Origin: a virus | Length of the DNA stretch: 38,535 bases | Reading direction: 5' to 3' (one strand) | IMG/VR virus record: IMGVR_UViG_3300020061_000014 | Span: 1 to 38,535 of that record | Part shown: positions 15,267-21,484 of the stretch, piece after piece | Numbering within the stretch: the stretch's first letter is position 1 | Layout of the letters: the number at the start of each line of letters is the position of its first letter | Notes under the pieces: model-generated | What the model saw: the letters and a program-made list of their open reading frames with translations, nothing else | Told to the model about the DNA's origin: nothing | The model's database searches: none | Position numbers and translations under genes: made by a program

Positions 15267-16717
15267 TCGAGATCAATTTCGTCCCGCCCCCGACGGGCGT
15301 GACGTTCATGCTGAGCAACTCGTTCTACCGGTTCATCCTCGGACCACTGGGCTCCGGCAAGACCACCACCGTCCTGTTCGAGCTCCTGCGACGCGCTTGC
15401 GAGCAGATGCCCGGCCTTGACGGCATACGCCATACCCGGTTTGCTCTGCTGCGCCAGACCCTGCAGCAACTGAAGAACACCGTGCTCAAGGACATCATCC
15501 AGTGGTTCGGTCCACTGATGGAATGGCGGGTGTCCGAGAGCACGGTGTGGTTCAAGTTCGGCGACGTGGTGAGCGAGTGGATCTTGCTGCCACTCGAGAC
15601 GCCCGAGGACCAGAAGCGCATCCTGTCAATGAACATCACCGGCGCGTTCGTGTCGGAAGCCATCGAGATCGACTTCGACCTGATGGTCGCCATCGCCGGC
15701 CGCTGCGGGCGCTTCCCGTCGGTGATCGACGGCGGTGCGACGTGGTACGGCGTGGTGCTCGACAGCAACATGCCGACCGAGGGGACACCCTGGCACACCG
15801 CTGTCGCCACGCCGCCCCCGGGGTGGCAGGTGTTCATCCAACCCTCCGGTCTCGCCCCCGACGCCGAGAACCTCAACTGGCTGCTGCAGACGCCAGCGAC
15901 CTCGGCACTGCCGATCGACCATCCGGTCCGGCTGGCCAAGGGCCGCGAGTACTACGCCCGGCTCAGCACCTCGACCAACCCGGCGTGGGTGAAGCGCTAC
16001 GTCATGGCCGAATTCGGCCCCGACCCGTCCGGTGCCGCCGTGTACCACGGCATGTTCTACATCGACTTCCACTGCCGCGACGACTTGCTGGTGATCCCCG
16101 GTGCGCCGCTGCTCATCGGCCTCGACCTTGGCCGCGACCCGTGGGGACTGATCGGTCAGGTTGACACTTTGTCACGACTGATGATCCACGAGGAGGTCGC
16201 CGCCAACGACATCGGTCTCAAGCTGCAGCTGCCCAAGCTCCGGCAGGTGCTGATGTCGAACCCGCGCTACGTCACTTGTCCAATGGTAATTATCTTCGAC
16301 CCGGCCGGCATGGCGCGCGGCTCGTTCGACGAGTACACCAGCTACGATGTGATCCGCGCGGCCGGTTTCATGTGCATGCCGGCACCCTCCAACAAGCTCG
16401 CGCCGCGGCTGAACGCCGCCGAGCGATTTATGACAGAAACTCGTGGTGGGACTGCGGCGATGCTGATCAACCGGACCAAGTGCCCGACCCTGGTCGCCGG
16501 CCTCAACGGATCGTACCGCTTCAAGTTCAACCAGATCGGTGAGAGCGCGGCGATCCCCGAGAAGAACCGCTGGTCCCACGTCTGCGACGCCCACCAATAT
16601 CTCTGCATGGCCGCGTCGGGCAACACGGCGACGTCGATCGCGCGCAAGGTGATGCGCGCCTCGATGCAGTCGCTGGGGAAGAAGAAGCCGGTGCCGTCGG
16701 CGGCCGGCTGGACCTGA
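15263..16717 (+). CDS. terL: Terminase large subunit
   Basis: A 484-residue protein that packages DNA into the head. The start at 15263 was chosen for its ATGA overlap with the preceding gene. Walker A is GPLGSGKT at residues 27-34. The ATPase part continues with the arginine-rich LLRQTLQQLKNTVLKDII and a Walker B-like segment with an acidic end (NITGAFVSEAIEID). The nuclease half begins with LLIGLDLGRDPWGLIGQ, carrying an Asp of the RNase H-like fold, followed by MVIIFDPAGMARGSFDEY, a second acidic site. Length fits podoviral terminases. It is on the plus strand, opposite to the portal and all other head genes. Confidence 0.92.
   Translation: MIEINFVPPPTGVTFMLSNSFYRFILGPLGSGKTTTVLFELLRRACEQMPGLDGIRHTRFALLRQTLQQLKNTVLKDIIQWFGPLMEWRVSESTVWFKFGDVVSEWILLPLETPEDQKRILSMNITGAFVSEAIEIDFDLMVAIAGRCGRFPSVIDGGATWYGVVLDSNMPTEGTPWHTAVATPPPGWQVFIQPSGLAPDAENLNWLLQTPATSALPIDHPVRLAKGREYYARLSTSTNPAWVKRYVMAEFGPDPSGAAVYHGMFYIDFHCRDDLLVIPGAPLLIGLDLGRDPWGLIGQVDTLSRLMIHEEVAANDIGLKLQLPKLRQVLMSNPRYVTCPMVIIFDPAGMARGSFDEYTSYDVIRAAGFMCMPAPSNKLAPRLNAAERFMTETRGGTAAMLINRTKCPTLVAGLNGSYRFKFNQIGESAAIPEKNRWSHVCDAHQYLCMAASGNTATSIARKVMRASMQSLGKKKPVPSAAGWT
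16161..16175. repeat. Family B-like sequence inside the terminase gene
   Basis: TTGACACTTTGTCAC in coding sequence, one arm base off; likely chance. Confidence 0.3.
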
Positions 16718-16834
16718 GATTGCGAGGTCCGCTCCCGGTGACCGGCCCAACGGGGAGCCTCGTTCAGCGGAGCCTCGCCTCAGCCCAAGTCCTCGCCCAT
16801 CTAGGTAAGAAGCGAGGGGACTAAGCCGGCCTAC
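16718..16834. other. Convergent intergenic region with nested inverted repeats
   Basis: Between the ends of the terminase unit and the leftward 141-residue gene. GCTCCC (16731-16736) can pair with GGGAGC (16753-16758), and outside it GCGAGG (16722-16727) with CCTCGC (16773-16778). No U tract follows on either strand. A two-way transcription end is plausible but unproven. Confidence 0.4.
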
Positions 16835-17260
16835 TTACGCTGCAAGGCGGGCGAAGTTGAGCGTGTGGGCGGTGACGTCGGCGACACCCGGCGACTTGGC
16901 GTTCACGCCACCGCCGTTGTCCTGCACCACCACGTTGGCTCCGTGGTCGACGATGGCGCGGGTGGCGACCGGGGTCACCTCGCCGCGCACGAACGCCGAT
17001 GCAGCGACGGTTGCCACCGCCGAGCCGAACGCCACAGCGCCGGTCGTCGTGATGGGAAGCGCGTCGCCGTTGGAAACGAGCACCTTGGTGGGGTCCGGAT
17101 CGAACGGTGCCGCGAGGTCGGCCTCGACCAAGTCGGCCATGGCATCCTGCCACTCGGGCGGGGTGCGGGCGTACATGAACTCGGCGTAGAGCAGGAGTGC
17201 TTGCGGTCGCAGCTGCGCGTGCAGGATGGCGGCATACTCGGCAGGCGTCGGGACGGCCAT
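16835..17260 (-). CDS. Hypothetical protein
   Basis: A 141-residue protein. The first 60 residues are helical (AEYAAILHAQLRPQALLLYA); the rest is Val/Ala/Gly-rich and probably beta (GAVAFGSAVATVAASAFVRG, then NVVVQDNGGGVNAKSPGVAD). No membrane segment long enough for a clear call. GGGGGGA about eight bases upstream acts as a Shine-Dalgarno. It is the last gene of a short leftward unit between the terminase unit and the early region, and is preceded by a hairpin-rich 180-base gap. Function unknown. Confidence 0.7.
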   Translation of the reverse strand: MAVPTPAEYAAILHAQLRPQALLLYAEFMYARTPPEWQDAMADLVEADLAAPFDPDPTKVLVSNGDALPITTTGAVAFGSAVATVAASAFVRGEVTPVATRAIVDHGANVVVQDNGGGVNAKSPGVADVTAHTLNFARLAA

Positions 17261-17284
17261 GAATTATCCCCCCTCTGCGCCCTC

Positions 17285-17313
17285 CCGCTTGCGGCGATCG
17301 CCGCAAGTCGGGT
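17285..17313 (-). other. Intergenic hairpin, copy 1 of a repeated structure
   Basis: A perfect 20-base palindrome (CTTGCGGCGA and its complement, 17289-17308) flanked by CCCG/CGGG that extends the stem. The same framework, including flanks (minus strand CGCCAACCCGACTTGC ... GCAAGCGGGAGGGCGCAGA), recurs at 17865-17894. It lies about 25 bases before the 141-residue gene start. No U tract, so a processing or stability element is as likely as a terminator. Confidence 0.7.
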
Positions 17314-17388
17314 TGGCGAACTAGTAGGCGGGGGCGGGTGCCCGTTGAGACACCCTACCGGTTCATGCCGACCCCCAACCACTATCTT

Positions 17389-17429
17389 GCCAGCCCAACT
17401 TGCGGCTGACAAGCCGCAAGAGGGCAGGC
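17389..17429 (-). other. Intergenic hairpin, copy 2 (after the 125-residue gene)
   Basis: A nine-base-pair stem CTTGCGGCT/AGCCGCAAG with a 4-base loop (17399-17420), extended by GCCC/GGGC and GCC/GGC on the outside. It follows directly after the stop codon and family A palindrome of the leftward 125-residue gene. The inner stem matches the hairpin at 17285-17313. A terminator-like position, but without a U run. Confidence 0.7.
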
Positions 17430-17444
17430 TAACCCCAGTGGTTA
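17430..17444. repeat. Family A palindrome (variant centre)
   Basis: TAACCCCAGTGGTTA, with the stop of the leftward 125-residue gene, next to hairpin 17389-17429. Confidence 0.75.
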
Positions 17445-17819
17445 GATAGTTTTCGCGGCCTCTGCAACTGGAGCCGGGGCAGGCTGCGGTTCAGCCGTCG
17501 CTGGTGCAGGAGCCGGTGTCGGCGGGCGGGGATCTACCGCGGCAGCGCGCAGCGCGGTGCGCTCGTGGGTCTCGATCTCGGAGCGTCGCTGGTTGGCCAG
17601 CCAGAGCTCCATCTGGGCCGCGCACTGGCGGGCCTCGACGACTTTCTCCATGTCGCTGGTAGGCCGCATGCCCGCCTCGATCTGGCTCTGCCGGGCACCG
17701 GCCCACGAGCGCACGACGTGGGGTGCCATGGCATCCTTGGCGCGCAGCACGAAGATCGGCTCGTCGGGGGCGGCATCTTCGTAGCAGCCGAACTTGCCGG
17801 GGTTGTTCTTAGTTCCCAT
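17442..17819 (-). CDS. Hypothetical phage protein (MGTKNNPG family)
   Basis: A 125-residue protein. The N-terminus MGTKNNPGKFGCYEDAAPDE followed by FVLRAKDAMAPHVV is a pattern I recognise from many small phage proteins of unknown function. Residues about 35-85 are helical (SWAGARQSQIEAG, EARQCAAQMELWLANQRRSE). The last 35 residues are Pro/Ala repeats, likely a flexible tail. The leader contains AAGGAGAAG as Shine-Dalgarno and the parS-like palindrome at 17838-17851. The stop is part of the family A palindrome at 17430-17444. Confidence 0.78.
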   Translation of the reverse strand: MGTKNNPGKFGCYEDAAPDEPIFVLRAKDAMAPHVVRSWAGARQSQIEAGMRPTSDMEKVVEARQCAAQMELWLANQRRSEIETHERTALRAAAVDPRPPTPAPAPATAEPQPAPAPVAEAAKTI

Positions 17820-17837
17820 TTGACTTCTCCTTTTGAC

Positions 17838-17851
17838 GTTTCACGTGAAAC
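17838..17851. promoter_or_regulatory. parS-like palindrome
   Basis: GTTTCACGTGAAAC, a perfect 14-bp palindrome identical to the core of the bacterial chromosomal parS site (TGTTTCACGTGAAACA), with only the outermost base on each side different. It lies 19 bases before the start of the leftward 125-residue gene. parS is bound by ParB of the host chromosome-segregation system; whether ParB binds here is an inference. No parA/parB gene is seen in the window. Confidence 0.65.
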
Positions 17852-17864
17852 CTATCTGCGCCCT

Positions 17865-17894
17865 CCCGCTTGCTGCGTTTAGCAGCAAGTCGGG
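17865..17894 (-). other. Intergenic hairpin, copy 3 of a repeated structure
   Basis: Stem CTTGCTGC/GCAGCAAG with a 5-base loop, extended by CCCG/CGGG. Compared with copy 1, a G-C pair in the stem is replaced by T-A on both sides, so pairing is preserved. It lies just after the stop of the 160-residue leftward gene. The covariation argues for function at the RNA level. Confidence 0.7.
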
Positions 17895-17902
17895 TTGGCG
17901 TG

Positions 17903-18385
17903 TTACGCCCGGTCAGTCAAGCCGAGCGCTTCCTTCGTCTTCCAGCCGCGCTGGATGCGACGGTACACCGTCTGGTAGTTTTCCTTGCACTTGGCCACCT
18001 CCATCGCTTCGACGATCGACATGCGCTTGCCGTCGAGCGTGATCTTCGGCATCGCCGATCGTGAGCCGCCAAACAGCTTGAAGCCATCACGCTCGAACTT
18101 GCGCTGCAGCTTCTCGACCTTATCGTCGGCCTCCTTGCGATCAAGCCCGACGTTGACCGCCATCAGGGCGAAGTCGGTGATGTCGCCAGGAGGCAGGTCA
18201 CGCAGGTGATTTCGCTCGGCGTCGTCCCGGTGACGGATAGAGCTCGCCAGCACCGCTGCGCGGCCTCTCGCGTTGGATGAATACGCAATAAACGCGGAAC
18301 GCCGGCGCTTGTGCATGAGGATCAGGATGGCCGGGGCCAGTGGCATCGGCGAGGGGTCGGACTTGATCTGAACGTCGTAGGCCAT
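17903..18385 (-). CDS. Hypothetical protein with C-terminal HTH-like motif
   Basis: A 160-residue protein. The ATG at 18385 was chosen because GAGGAAG lies five bases upstream; an in-frame GTG at 18403 is possible. The middle is charged and helical (GLDRKEADDKVEKLQRKFER). The C-terminus (MSIVEAMEVAKCKENYQTVY, then RRIQRGWKTKEAL) matches the small DNA-binding motif TVYxRxxxGWxxxEAL found in NUMOD-type tails of phage homing endonucleases and in other phage DNA-binding proteins. No nuclease domain is visible. It is the first gene of a short leftward unit that starts from the divergent control region, so a regulatory role is possible. Confidence 0.75.
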   Translation of the reverse strand: MAYDVQIKSDPSPMPLAPAILILMHKRRRSAFIAYSSNARGRAAVLASSIRHRDDAERNHLRDLPPGDITDFALMAVNVGLDRKEADDKVEKLQRKFERDGFKLFGGSRSAMPKITLDGKRMSIVEAMEVAKCKENYQTVYRRIQRGWKTKEALGLTDRA

Positions 18386-18443
18386 GGAAACTTCCTCTTT
18401 CACCTTTGTTTGACGAAGCTGAGTTGCCTTGTCAAGTGGGGAC

Positions 18444-18458
18444 TAACTCCCGAGGTTA
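18444..18458. repeat. Family A palindrome in the divergent control region
   Basis: TAACTCCCGAGGTTA, preceded by GTCAAGTGGGGAC, a family B right-half sequence; the same order is seen at 20463-20505. Confidence 0.82.
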
Positions 18459-18584
18459 CAAGGTAGCTTAGAAGCCGTGGGATGTCAAGTGGAAAATACC
18501 TTTTTTCCCTCCTACAGATTTACGAAGTGCCTAACCCCCCAGGGCCGGGGCCGGGTCCTGTCCATGTCCCCCGTGGCTATCCAC

Positions 18585-18599
18585 TTGACATTATGTCAA
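18585..18599. promoter_or_regulatory. Family B palindrome in the divergent control region
   Basis: TTGACATTATGTCAA, 63 bases before the first early gene; CCAC on its left extends the palindrome arm. TTGACA equals a -35 consensus, but no good -10 lies 17 bases further on. Confidence 0.8.
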
Positions 18600-18622
18600 C
18601 GGTTTACACTCGACATAGGTTA

Positions 18623-18644
18623 GAAGCGGGATAGTCCCGGCTTC
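18623..18644 (+). other. Leader hairpin of first early gene
   Basis: GAAGC-GGGA pairs with TCCC-G-GCTTC around a 3-base loop, with one bulged G. It ends 18 bases before the ATG of the 233-residue gene and could stabilise the transcript's 5' end. Confidence 0.5.
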
Positions 18645-18662
18645 AAAACAAAGGATACGAAA

Positions 18663-19364
18663 ATGGCTACCATCGAAACAAAGGACCTAGTCAAGTCGGA
18701 CCTGAGCCTCATGGGCTCGCTTAAGAGCGAGAAGGACCGCAACGCGGCGATTGACAAGTTTGAGATCGGCGCTTCCGATAGCACGCTGAACCGCCGCATC
18801 GCGGTCTACATGTGGGGTATCGGCAAGGCGTCTGGCGGCAATGAACCGGCCCCGATTGATGGTTACTTGAAGGCCATCAATGCGAAGATGCGGGGCGGGT
18901 CGACCGGCCGCACGATCCTCTCGGACAAGTCGGTTGGCACGTACAATTCGTATTACGCGAATTTCGCCGCTCTCGGCTTCGTCAAGGGATGGGACACAAC
19001 GTCGGTTCTCGTCTGGATACTCGACAACGTCAAAGGGAAGTACTCCACACGCGGCGCGTTCATGAAGGACGTTTACTCGCTCACTGAGGAGCCGAGCGAG
19101 GAAAAGCTTGCCACCATGTGGAAGGCTTCGCAGGACGCGCCAAAGCTGGACGGCAAGGCGTCGGCCATCGTCAAGGCTGGCACGGCGCTCGCTAAGGAGC
19201 CTGCATTCAAGGCGACGTTGCTTGGTAACGCCAACGTGAAGACGGCCTATCAAAAGATGGTACTGGCCATGAACGCTTTCGAGGCCGCCGTGAAGGCCAC
19301 GGGCGGCAGCGCGTCGGATGACGACGACGATTTCCTAAAGGAGATCATGGCCGACGCGGCCTAG
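18663..19364 (+). CDS. First early gene, hypothetical acidic-tailed protein
   Basis: A 233-residue soluble helical protein (MATIETKDLVKSDLSLMGSL at the start). It ends with SDDDDDFLKEIMADAA, an acidic tail like those of some single-strand-binding and DNA-mimic proteins, although the body does not show an OB-fold pattern I can name. It is the first gene after the divergent control region, has its own leader hairpin, and ends at a strong Rho-independent terminator, so it is probably transcribed alone and at a high level. The later gene at 21927 is similar in size and overall helical build but not obviously homologous. Function unknown. Confidence 0.82.
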   Translation: MATIETKDLVKSDLSLMGSLKSEKDRNAAIDKFEIGASDSTLNRRIAVYMWGIGKASGGNEPAPIDGYLKAINAKMRGGSTGRTILSDKSVGTYNSYYANFAALGFVKGWDTTSVLVWILDNVKGKYSTRGAFMKDVYSLTEEPSEEKLATMWKASQDAPKLDGKASAIVKAGTALAKEPAFKATLLGNANVKTAYQKMVLAMNAFEAAVKATGGSASDDDDDFLKEIMADAA

Positions 19365-19380
19365 TGTGGGGTGGGAGGAG

Positions 19381-19407
19381 CCGGACGGCGCAAGCCGTCC
19401 GGTTTTT
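19381..19407 (+). terminator. Rho-independent terminator
   Basis: CCGGACGGC (19381-19389) pairs perfectly with GCCGTCCGG (19394-19402) around a GCAA tetraloop and is followed by five T residues. It lies 17 bases after the stop of the first early gene. Confidence 0.93.
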
Positions 19408-19420
19408 CCATGTCCGGCTC

Positions 19421-19435
19421 TAACCCCCGGGGTTA
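19421..19435. repeat. Family A palindrome after first early gene
   Basis: TAACCCCCGGGGTTA, 13 bases after the U tract of the terminator at 19381-19407 and 75 bases before a family B element. Confidence 0.85.
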
Positions 19436-19509
19436 CGTCCGGCAGGCCGCTGGCGCGGCCGGTCACTTCGTGACCTGTATGGCCGGTCGAGGGCAGGCGG
19501 AGCGAGGTC

Positions 19510-19524
19510 TTGACATAATGTCAA
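19510..19524. promoter_or_regulatory. Family B palindrome near the putative origin
   Basis: TTGACATAATGTCAA followed by ATGGAAAC; 66 bases before the first iteron. Confidence 0.8.
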
Positions 19525-19589
19525 ATGGAAACTTCCCTCTTCCCGCAATGTGGCAGGAATGTGACCTGTGCCAGCCGTCGAGGGCAGCG

Positions 19590-19896
19590 CTTGGTGCACC
19601 TTGGTGTAGCTTACCACTGGACAGTTGCACCAAGGACGGCAAGGGCAGTGGTGCGGCTAAGTCCTTGTATTTAACTCTCTTTCTGTCAGAGTATGTATAT
19701 TGGGAATATCCTTGGTGCATAAGTGCACTTGGTGCAGGGGGTACACCCCCCCTGGGAAATTTTGCGTTTGTAAAAATTTTACAACGCGCCCTCTGCCCCG
19801 GGGGGCGGGTTGTTCCACATCGACTACACCTTTGCACTTATGAGCAATATCAATGAGTTACGACTTAACAGAATGCACCAAGCCGACTGCACCAAG
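19590..19896. other. Putative replication origin with iterons and AT-rich palindrome
   Basis: Six exact copies of the 9-mer CTTGGTGCA or its complement lie here: forward at 19590-19598, 19711-19719 and 19728-19736; reverse at 19626-19634, 19874-19882 and 19888-19896. A near copy is at 19600-19608. Between the inner inverted pairs lie a hairpin GGGGGT-AC-ACCCCC (19737-19750) and an AT-rich palindrome (19764-19787: GCGTT, bulge, GTAAAA, A, TTTTAC, AACGC). GC content drops sharply around 19660-19790. Iterons plus an AT-rich palindrome are the standard look of a replication origin; function is inferred. Confidence 0.55.
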
Positions 19897-19906
19897 GAGA
19901 TGTTTA

Positions 19907-20236
19907 ATGAGAAAACCGGTCAGATTGAGTGTGAACGCCCGCATCTGCCTCATCCATCGCTACTGGTGTGGCGCTGCGCGTGTGGAATTGGGGATGGCTT
20001 TCGGCCTCGGCACCCTGCGGTCCCGGCTTCAAAGCGCAATACACGATCAATCAAGGGCCATGGACGTGTGGATCGCAATCCACCCGGGACCATGGGACGT
20101 GACGCAGCTCGACCTGCGCCGCACTAACCGGACGGCTACCGCGCACCCGCTGCTCACCTACGGGGAGATCGGCGGGTTCATTGCCGACTGGCATGAGGAC
20201 TATCGCAGCTTCATCAACCGAAGGAGTGTCAAATGA
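19907..20236 (+). CDS. Hypothetical basic protein next to the putative origin
   Basis: A 109-residue protein from ATG 19907, chosen because AAGGAG, itself part of the last iteron, lies upstream with good spacing; an upstream ATG at 19853 would run through two iterons. The N-terminus is basic with Cys and Trp (MRKPVRLSVNARICLIHRYW). The C-terminal part (GEIGGFIADWHEDYRSFINR) is a likely amphipathic helix. Its place beside the origin raises the idea of a replication initiator or regulator, but no such domain is visible. The stop overlaps the next start. Confidence 0.62.
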   Translation: MRKPVRLSVNARICLIHRYWCGAARVELGMAFGLGTLRSRLQSAIHDQSRAMDVWIAIHPGPWDVTQLDLRRTNRTATAHPLLTYGEIGGFIADWHEDYRSFINRRSVK

Positions 20237-20430
20237 AAACACGTAGATCAAAGCGCAACGGCGTGCGCAAGACGACATACCGCTCGCTGAGCATCATTGC
20301 CGAGGCATGGCTGCAGAGTGAGCGCCACAGCCGGGATCGTGCCGAGCACGGCACCTACGGGGCAGCGCAAGGCGATCTGCTCTCCTTCTGGGAGTTCATG
20401 CCCCATCACTTCGACGATCTGCCGTACTAG
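20233..20430 (+). CDS. Small basic hypothetical protein
   Basis: A 65-residue protein with a strongly basic N-terminus (MKTRRSKRNGVRKTTYRSLS) and an aromatic C-terminus (FWEFMPHHFDDLPY). AAGGAG lies seven bases upstream; the start overlaps the previous stop by four bases. The basic front suggests nucleic-acid contact. Function unknown. Confidence 0.68.
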   Translation: MKTRRSKRNGVRKTTYRSLSIIAEAWLQSERHSRDRAEHGTYGAAQGDLLSFWEFMPHHFDDLPY

Positions 20431-20434
20431 GCAG

Positions 20435-20451
20435 GTTACTTTAAGTAACCA
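20435..20451. repeat. 17-bp palindrome GGTTACTTTAAGTAACC
   Basis: A perfect inverted repeat 12 bases upstream of a family B element, after the 65-residue gene. It differs from both major palindrome families; possibly another operator. Confidence 0.5.
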
Positions 20452-20462
20452 ATACTTACCAC

Positions 20463-20477
20463 TTGACATAATGTCAA
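20463..20477. promoter_or_regulatory. Family B palindrome, fullest copy
   Basis: TTGACATAATGTCAA with CCAC on the left and GTGG on the right, so that the palindrome spans 23 bp (20459-20481). TTGACA is followed after 17 bases by CATACT, an acceptable -10, so this copy could be a host-type promoter for the regulator operon. Confidence 0.82.
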
Positions 20478-20490
20478 GTGGAAAACATAC

Positions 20491-20505
20491 TAACCTCGGG
20501 GGTTA
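20491..20505. repeat. Family A palindrome upstream of the regulator operon
   Basis: TAACCTCGGGGGTTA, 13 bases after the family B element at 20463-20477 and 12 bases before a GTGACCTGT word. Confidence 0.85.
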
Positions 20506-20566
20506 GCGGCAGCCCTCGTGACCTGTACGATCGCCGCAACGCAGTCAACAACGGAGCACAACGAAC

Positions 20567-20941
20567 ATGTTCAGGATCACATTCTTCGTAGAGGACGCCA
20601 AGCTCGGCGAGGCGTTCAAACGCCTTGCAGGTCTGGCGCGCAACGTCGAGCACGCATACGTGCCCAACGTCGAGCCTGCCCAAGGCGGGGGCAAGGCTTC
20701 CAAATCCAAGGTGCGGCCGACATCGGCCGACACGCTCGACATGCTGACCAAGGAGATCCACAAGCGCCGCATCGAGACCTTCAGGGGTCCCGACCTCAAG
20801 ACCATCCTGACCGACGTCGGCTTGAGCGCGAGCGGCTACTCGTTCCACCTGCAGAAGCTGGTCGAGGCGGGTGTCATCAAGCGCGGCAAGCCGCTCAACG
20901 GCACGCAGGGCGCTGCCGTGCAGTTCACCGTGGTGAAGTGA
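20567..20941 (+). CDS. Winged-helix DNA-binding protein candidate
   Basis: A 124-residue protein. The N-terminal strand-helix (MFRITFFVEDAKLGEAFKRL) is followed by a Lys/Gly-rich linker. Residues about 53-124 form an apparent winged helix: TSADTLDMLTKEIHKRRIET, then LKTILTDVGLSASGYSFHLQ as HTH and KLVEAGVIKRGKPLNGTQ with a following strand as the wing. This order (helix-HTH-LVEAGVI-wing) is typical of MarR/ArsR-like folds. It is the first gene after a family B and a family A palindrome and is followed by a second HTH protein, so it is a good candidate for a regulator that reads one of them. Confidence 0.75.
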   Translation: MFRITFFVEDAKLGEAFKRLAGLARNVEHAYVPNVEPAQGGGKASKSKVRPTSADTLDMLTKEIHKRRIETFRGPDLKTILTDVGLSASGYSFHLQKLVEAGVIKRGKPLNGTQGAAVQFTVVK

Positions 20942-20942
20942 C

Positions 20943-21293
20943 ATGGCCAAGAAGAAATCCCGTGCCACGGGCAAACGTGGCTACGTGCTCTACAGCGCGT
21001 ACGTTTTTCGCGACAAGGACCCTGCCATCGATGCGATACGCACCGTGATGCAGGACCACTTCGGCAAGCGCAACCTCTCTGCCGAGGATTACGAGGAGGT
21101 TCACGAAAAAGGTGGACCGACGGGCGGCTGCGTCAAGTCGTGGTTCGAGGGCAAGACCAAGCGCCCGCAGAATGCCACGCTCGAGGCGGCAGGCCGTGCC
21201 CTGGGCTATCGCCGTGTGTGGCAGCCCTTCACTGACGTAGGCACCGATCGAGTGAGTGGGCGGAAGGCCCGCAAGCGAGTGAGGCAGGCATGA
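20943..21293 (+). CDS. HTH DNA-binding protein candidate (Cro/C1-like)
   Basis: A 116-residue basic protein. After a Lys-rich start (MAKKKSRATGKRGYVLYSAY), residues about 20-90 contain DHFGKRNLSAEDYEEVHEKG, then GGCVKSWFEGKTKRPQNATL and EAAGRALGYRRVW, a Cro/C1-type helix-turn-helix with the usual 'xWxxGxxxPxxxTLxxxAxALG' signature. The C-terminus is again basic (RKARKRVRQA). It starts one base after the stop of the winged-helix gene, and its stop overlaps the next start, so the two regulators are co-expressed. Target sites are unknown. Confidence 0.78.
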   Translation: MAKKKSRATGKRGYVLYSAYVFRDKDPAIDAIRTVMQDHFGKRNLSAEDYEEVHEKGGPTGGCVKSWFEGKTKRPQNATLEAAGRALGYRRVWQPFTDVGTDRVSGRKARKRVRQA

Positions 21294-21472
21294 CCTACGT
21301 CCCATCCGCCTACATCCGCAAGATCGGTGACCAGTTCTGGATCTTGCTGACCACACCATCGGGCATCGACGTGCGGTTGTTCTCACCGTACATCAGCCAC
21401 CAGACTGCAGAGAACGCTGCTAACATTCTTGGCTTCAAGGTGATCGCGCCGCCCAAGGGCGATCACACCTAA
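21290..21472 (+). CDS. Small hypothetical protein
   Basis: A 60-residue protein with alternating strands (YIRKIGDQFWILLTTPSGID, then VRLFSPY) and a short helix (TAENAANILG). The ATGA overlap with the HTH gene suggests coupled translation. No family recognised. Confidence 0.68.
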   Translation: MTYVPSAYIRKIGDQFWILLTTPSGIDVRLFSPYISHQTAENAANILGFKVIAPPKGDHT

Positions 21473-21484
21473 GAGGGGAACAAC

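Larger units (their letters stand above)
18386..18662. promoter_or_regulatory. Divergent control region between leftward unit and early region
   Basis: This 277-base gap separates two divergent genes. It holds a family A palindrome (18444-18458), a full family B palindrome (18585-18599), two family B right-half sequences (GTCAAGTGG near 18431 and GTCAAGTGGAAAA near 18485), a T/A-rich run (TACCTTTTTTCCC), and a hairpin in the rightward leader (18623-18644). AAAGGA precedes the rightward ATG. This density makes it the best candidate for the main early promoter/operator block. Confidence 0.65.

Noticed and set aside
16161-16175. Family B match in the terminase gene as a functional site
   Set aside because: One arm base differs and no gene start is near; a single near match in coding sequence is compatible with chance.
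18531-18546. CTAACCCCCCAGGG as another family A copy
   Set aside because: Only the left arm is present; the right arm GTTA is missing.
19518-19856. Open frame of about 112 residues starting at the ATG of the family B element at 19510
   Set aside because: It runs through iterons, the GC hairpin and the AT-rich palindrome, has no Shine-Dalgarno, and its residues look random; better explained as non-coding origin sequence.
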